A stretch of DNA of 64,000 bases from G963677325 sp963677325 (GTDB lineage Bacteria > Bacteroidota > Bacteroidia > Bacteroidales > Prolixibacteraceae). Below the pieces are notes generated by a model. The model saw only the letters and a list, made by a program, of their open reading frames with translations, was not told the origin of the DNA and searched no databases. Below, one piece after another: positions 60,909 to 64,000 of the stretch (position 1 is its first letter; each line of letters opens with the position of its first letter). The translations under genes were made by a program, and so were the position numbers. Location of the stretch: NCBI GenBank assembly GCA_963677325.2, contig CAXXGM010000009.1, positions 24,224 through 88,223 on the forward strand. The letters run 5' to 3'.

Positions 60909-62417
60909 ATGAAAAGCAATTATATATATCTTAAGAAGATTAAAATAGCAGGATTGGGAATTATAAGTTCCATCCTGATTTTAGGCATCGGATGTACCAA
61001 CAATTTTTTGGATGTTCCTGTTCAGGGTCAGCAGCCTGTTTCACAATTGTGGCGAAATGCAAGCGATGCCGCCAATGCAGTAAATGCTATCTATGCCAAC
61101 TTAAGGAGCTGGAATAATGTGGCATTTGCGCCAATAGCCGTGGAGAGTGTTCCATCCGACGATGCTGCTAAGGGAAGTACTCCATCCGATGCAGCCTTCT
61201 TTCTGGCTTACGATAATTTTACCATAGATGGTACACAAGGCCAACTGGATGGTTTCTGGACTGGTCAGTACCAAAATGTCAACTTGTGCAACCAGGTAAT
61301 TGATAATATTCCAGCCATTAATATGGATGCAAACCTGAAGGCCAGATACATTGGTGAAGCCAAATTCGTCAGGGCTTATTCTTACTTTCGTCTGGCAAGG
61401 GCATTTGGACATATCCCGCTCATATTGAAAGTTCCTGTAACCCCCGCAGAATTAAATGCTCCACAAGCCGATTCCACTGCGGTATGGAATGCAATTGAAA
61501 CTGATCTGACCGATGCAGCATCCATTCTGCCCTTAACTTATGGCCCCGCCGATATTGGTAGAGCAACCAAGGGCGCAGCTTTATCGTTGCATGCAAAGGT
61601 TGCCATGTACCGTAAACATTGGCCGGATGTACTGAATTTCACCAATCAGGTTATAACAAGCGGGGTATATTCTCTTTTTCCAAATTATTATCAGCTGTTT
61701 AGGATTCCAAATGAAAATAATTCAGAATCAGTATTTGAAATTCAGGCAAACTATGTAGGAGGGAACAGCGGTATTTCAAATTGTCAGTATTCTCAGGTTC
61801 AGGGTGACCGGGATGGAATACCATCTCCCGGATGGGGTTTTAATGTTCCGACTCAGAGTCTGGTAAATGAATTCGAAGCGGGAGATCCTCGTTTACAGGG
61901 AACCGTAATGATGGCAGGTACTACAACTCCGAGTGGTGATATTGTCCCGCCTCCTCAGGCAGGTGCTCCTACGATGTATAACATGAAATCGTATGTTCCT
62001 TTCCTCCTGGCCAGTCAAACTAATCAGGGTGCCGATCAGAATATAAGGGTTATAAGATATGCCGAAGTCTTATTGATGAATGCAGAGGCTAATAATGAAC
62101 AGGGAAATGCTGCTGCAGCTTTAGCTTCCCTCGAATTGGTCAGGGCGAGGGCGCGTTTAAACAGTGCAAATCCGGCAACGACCTTACCTGCGGTGACCAC
62201 TACCGATCAAACAACTCTCAGAACTGCCATCTGGCATGAAAGGAGAGTGGAAATGGGAATGGAATTTGATCGTTTTTATGATCTGGTCCGTCAGGGACGT
62301 GCTGCTACAGTGTTGGGTCCGCAGGGATTTAAAACGGGAGTGAATGAAATAATGCCAATCCCGCAAAATCAGATTGATATCAGCGGTGGTGTTTTAAAAC
62401 AAAATCCCGGTTATTGA
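60909..62417 (+). CDS. susD: SusD/RagB-family glycan-binding lipoprotein
   Basis: 502 residues; lipoprotein signal with lipobox Cys in ILILGIGCTNNFLD, then TPR-like SusD repeats (GEAKFVRAYSYFRLARAFGHIPLI, typical) and the C-terminal WHERRVEMGMEFDRFYDLVRQG motif. It caps SusC and delivers glycans. It starts 11 bp after susC. The first residues MKSNY and the following signal resemble those of the next gene. Confidence 0.95.
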   Translation: MKSNYIYLKKIKIAGLGIISSILILGIGCTNNFLDVPVQGQQPVSQLWRNASDAANAVNAIYANLRSWNNVAFAPIAVESVPSDDAAKGSTPSDAAFFLAYDNFTIDGTQGQLDGFWTGQYQNVNLCNQVIDNIPAINMDANLKARYIGEAKFVRAYSYFRLARAFGHIPLILKVPVTPAELNAPQADSTAVWNAIETDLTDAASILPLTYGPADIGRATKGAALSLHAKVAMYRKHWPDVLNFTNQVITSGVYSLFPNYYQLFRIPNENNSESVFEIQANYVGGNSGISNCQYSQVQGDRDGIPSPGWGFNVPTQSLVNEFEAGDPRLQGTVMMAGTTTPSGDIVPPPQAGAPTMYNMKSYVPFLLASQTNQGADQNIRVIRYAEVLLMNAEANNEQGNAAAALASLELVRARARLNSANPATTLPAVTTTDQTTLRTAIWHERRVEMGMEFDRFYDLVRQGRAATVLGPQGFKTGVNEIMPIPQNQIDISGGVLKQNPGY

Positions 62418-62441
62418 TAAATAAATTTTAAAACTCTTGAT

Positions 62442-63317
62442 ATGAAAAGCAATTATAGCAAACTAAAAGGGATTGGCTTAATAGCCGCTATTCTCCTGTT
62501 ATTTGCTTCCTGCCAAAAGAAGTTTAATCCAGATAGTTATGCTCCGGTCCAGTCCTTCGGAGGATTTGGCAGTTCTAATCAAATACAGCCTTCAAATTTG
62601 GTAGGGCATTGGGCATTTGAAAATAGCCTGATTGACAGTGTAAGCAGTGCCTTAGGAGATGGAGTTGGTACTTCTTTTACCAACGGAATAAAGGGGCAAG
62701 CATTACAAGGAGCTAATAATGGATATTTTATAACCACACCCACTACAGCTGTTTTAAACCTTCAAAGCTTAACGGTCAGTTTATGGGTCAATGTTCCACC
62801 AAATCTAACGGGTACTTATGGCTTCGTTTGTTTGTCAAACACAAATGATTTTTGGGGAAATTTTGATGTGTTTTTTGAGAATCTTCCATCTCCAAATAAT
62901 GTCAAAGATATTACCAATGCGATTCTTAAGGGCCATTTTGAAAACTGGACGGGTCCAACAACAGATCATGAAACCTGGTTAGGCAATTTTTCAATAGGCG
63001 CTGTATGGAATAAATGGACACATATTGTCTTTACATACGATGCAGCCACCTCTACTTTTAATGTTTATGTCAACGGGTCTTCAATAGTAAGTCCAATTGT
63101 GAATGCCGGGAATGGCAATCTTACCTTCCAGCATGCTTCTGCTTTAATATTCGGAACTATGCAGTTTAATGCGATTCCGTCTATTGGAACAGCGGGAGGT
63201 CCTCAGGATTGGGCGAGCTATGTGCCGGGTAAAATGGATGAAATCAGAATCTATAAGGCTGCACTAACTGCCGATGAAGTTAAGGCTCTTTATCAGTTGG
63301 AGAAATTAGGAAAATAA
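62442..63317 (+). CDS. LamG-domain surface lipoprotein
   Basis: 291 residues. Lipoprotein signal with Cys in LLLFASCQKK. A LamG/concanavalin-like jelly-roll spans about 52-285 (LVGHWAFENSLIDSVSSALG, LQSLTVSLWVNVPP, WTHIVFTYDAATSTFNVYVNG, KMDEIRIYKAALTADEVKALY). It follows susD by 24 bp, the usual place of a surface glycan-binding protein. It probably binds the same glycan; the ligand is unknown. Confidence 0.88.
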   Translation: MKSNYSKLKGIGLIAAILLLFASCQKKFNPDSYAPVQSFGGFGSSNQIQPSNLVGHWAFENSLIDSVSSALGDGVGTSFTNGIKGQALQGANNGYFITTPTTAVLNLQSLTVSLWVNVPPNLTGTYGFVCLSNTNDFWGNFDVFFENLPSPNNVKDITNAILKGHFENWTGPTTDHETWLGNFSIGAVWNKWTHIVFTYDAATSTFNVYVNGSSIVSPIVNAGNGNLTFQHASALIFGTMQFNAIPSIGTAGGPQDWASYVPGKMDEIRIYKAALTADEVKALYQLEKLGK

Positions 63318-63381
63318 TGCAATGAAAATTAACCGCAAAGATCGGGAAGATTTTTCGCATGGACTTCAAAAAGGGATGACT

Positions 63382-63413
63382 GCACGAGTTCACGATTGAC
63401 CGTGAGTTCGTGC
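63382..63413 (+). terminator. Possible hairpin between the LamG gene and the next gene
   Basis: GCACGAGTTCACG and CGTGAGTTCGTGC pair at most positions around a 6-nt loop; a T-rich stretch (GTCGTTTTTTG) follows 20 bp later. It could partly terminate the susCD transcript. Confidence 0.4.
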
Positions 63414-63480
63414 GTTCGTGTAGTCGTTTCGTCGTTTTTTGTATTATAATCTTGCTCCGCTTTTCAATTTATAATATCGG

Positions 63481-64000
63481 ATGGGAACCTGGAAATTAGA
63501 AACAACTTTACAGCAAACAGGATATTTTCTGCTTCTTTTTTTTATCATGGTCTCATGTAAAAAAGAAAAGGTTCCTTCCCAATCTCCTGTCCCGGAGTCT
63601 TTCTATTTCTCATCTCTTAAAGTCGATAATAAATTCCAGGGTTTTACCTACTACAATGTGTCAAAAATCCCCATCATCCGTGTAGGATTTTCGGCTCCTC
63701 TTGACCGCGCCTCTGCAGGGAATGTTATTCAGCTCTCGGGAGCTTCTTTTACAACTACCTATGAAAACCACGACAGTACAATCATTATTCATCCTACCTC
63801 CTTTAATCCGATTACCAAATATACTCTTACGATACCCACTTCGCTAAAATCAACAGGTGGAGGTACTTTGCAATCTCCGATATCCGTAAATTTGATAACA
63901 GCGCTTGATTCCACCGATAAGTTTCCCCGGATAGCTGATATAGCTTTACTGGATCTCGTACAAAAACAAACCTTTAAATACTTCTGGGATTTTGGGGATC
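63481..64000 (+). CDS. Glycoamylase-like (PF10091, GH144-type) lipoprotein, 3' end outside window
   Basis: 173 codons are visible. Lipoprotein signal with Cys in FLLLFFIMVSCKKEK. Residues about 40-150 form an Ig-like (Big_5-type) domain (IIRVGFSAPLDRASAGNVIQL, IIIHPTSFNPITKYTLTIP). The visible end, LLDLVQKQTFKYFWDFGD, is the diagnostic start of the glycoamylase-like catalytic domain, a family that includes GH144 endo-beta-1,2-glucanases. Next to susCD this suggests beta-glucan use, possibly beta-1,2-glucan (inference). Confidence 0.75.
   Translation, partial: MGTWKLETTLQQTGYFLLLFFIMVSCKKEKVPSQSPVPESFYFSSLKVDNKFQGFTYYNVSKIPIIRVGFSAPLDRASAGNVIQLSGASFTTTYENHDSTIIIHPTSFNPITKYTLTIPTSLKSTGGGTLQSPISVNLITALDSTDKFPRIADIALLDLVQKQTFKYFWDFGD

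Noticed and set aside
1..64000. tRNA, rRNA, prophage, toxin-antitoxin or defence genes
   Set aside because: Looked for in the gaps and small ORFs; nothing with cloverleaf, phage structural, or known defence-protein features was seen.

Overview
The window reads as a chromosome segment from an anaerobic member of the Bacteroidota (Bacteroidales-like). The pointers are a SusC/SusD pair, the ExbB-ExbD-ExbD-TonB cluster typical of the phylum, a NagB fused to a PIG-L domain, a DUF4294 protein, fused HisIE and HisB enzymes, and several promoters of the TTTG / TAnnTTTG type. No rRNA, tRNA, CRISPR array, prophage or plasmid replication gene was seen. Both window edges cut through genes.

Layout. 1-6570 (minus strand): an hdrCBA-flxDCBA operon for a cytoplasmic flavin-based NADH/heterodisulfide-reductase-like complex; flxA runs off the left edge. 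6744-12750 (minus): exbB, two exbD, tonB, a small membrane protein, a PstS-like lipoprotein and a TPR protein. 13529-14877: a cysteine-rich copper-storage-like protein followed by about 1 kb of repeats, including a palindromic element found again at 40.4 kb, a REP-like inverted pair and a nested-palindrome MITE. 14878-18515 (minus): a large exported MG2-like/plug-like protein and asd. 18660-20667: a 2-kb island of REP-like hairpins, with long tandem duplications, surrounding a lone Y1 (HUH) transposase of RAYT type. 20668-29721: prmC, divergent ribD, a Kef-type antiporter, DUF4294, NagB/PIG-L and a GHL10 glycosidase-like protein. 29807-30638: a hairpin-rich dispersed element and a 5'-truncated GH88/GH105 remnant.

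30848-39676: a complete histidine operon (hisG, D, C, B, H, A, F, IE), preceded by a 15-codon leader peptide with four His codons in a row and a terminator hairpin. This is a classical-looking attenuator. purU sits between hisB and hisH, and a terminator follows it. 39958-57434: a single-domain response regulator, gltBD, argH, a membrane-anchored purple-acid-phosphatase-like protein, a DUF1080 protein, pyruvate phosphate dikinase, a DUF2520 protein ending in an 8-bp microsatellite, an unrecognised protein, kdsC and maf. 57684-64000: a polysaccharide utilisation locus with an inverted repeat in its leader, then susC, susD, a LamG lipoprotein and the start of a glycoamylase-like (PF10091) lipoprotein.

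The genes describe an amino-acid-prototrophic fermenter or anaerobic respirer: nitrogen assimilation (GltBD) feeds His and Arg synthesis, PPDK and the Hdr/Flx complex handle pyruvate and low-potential electrons, and TonB/SusCD import glycans. The most unusual material is non-coding: the his attenuator, the REP/RAYT island, several palindromic element families, and short repeats that reach into coding ends (hdrB, the DUF2520 gene).
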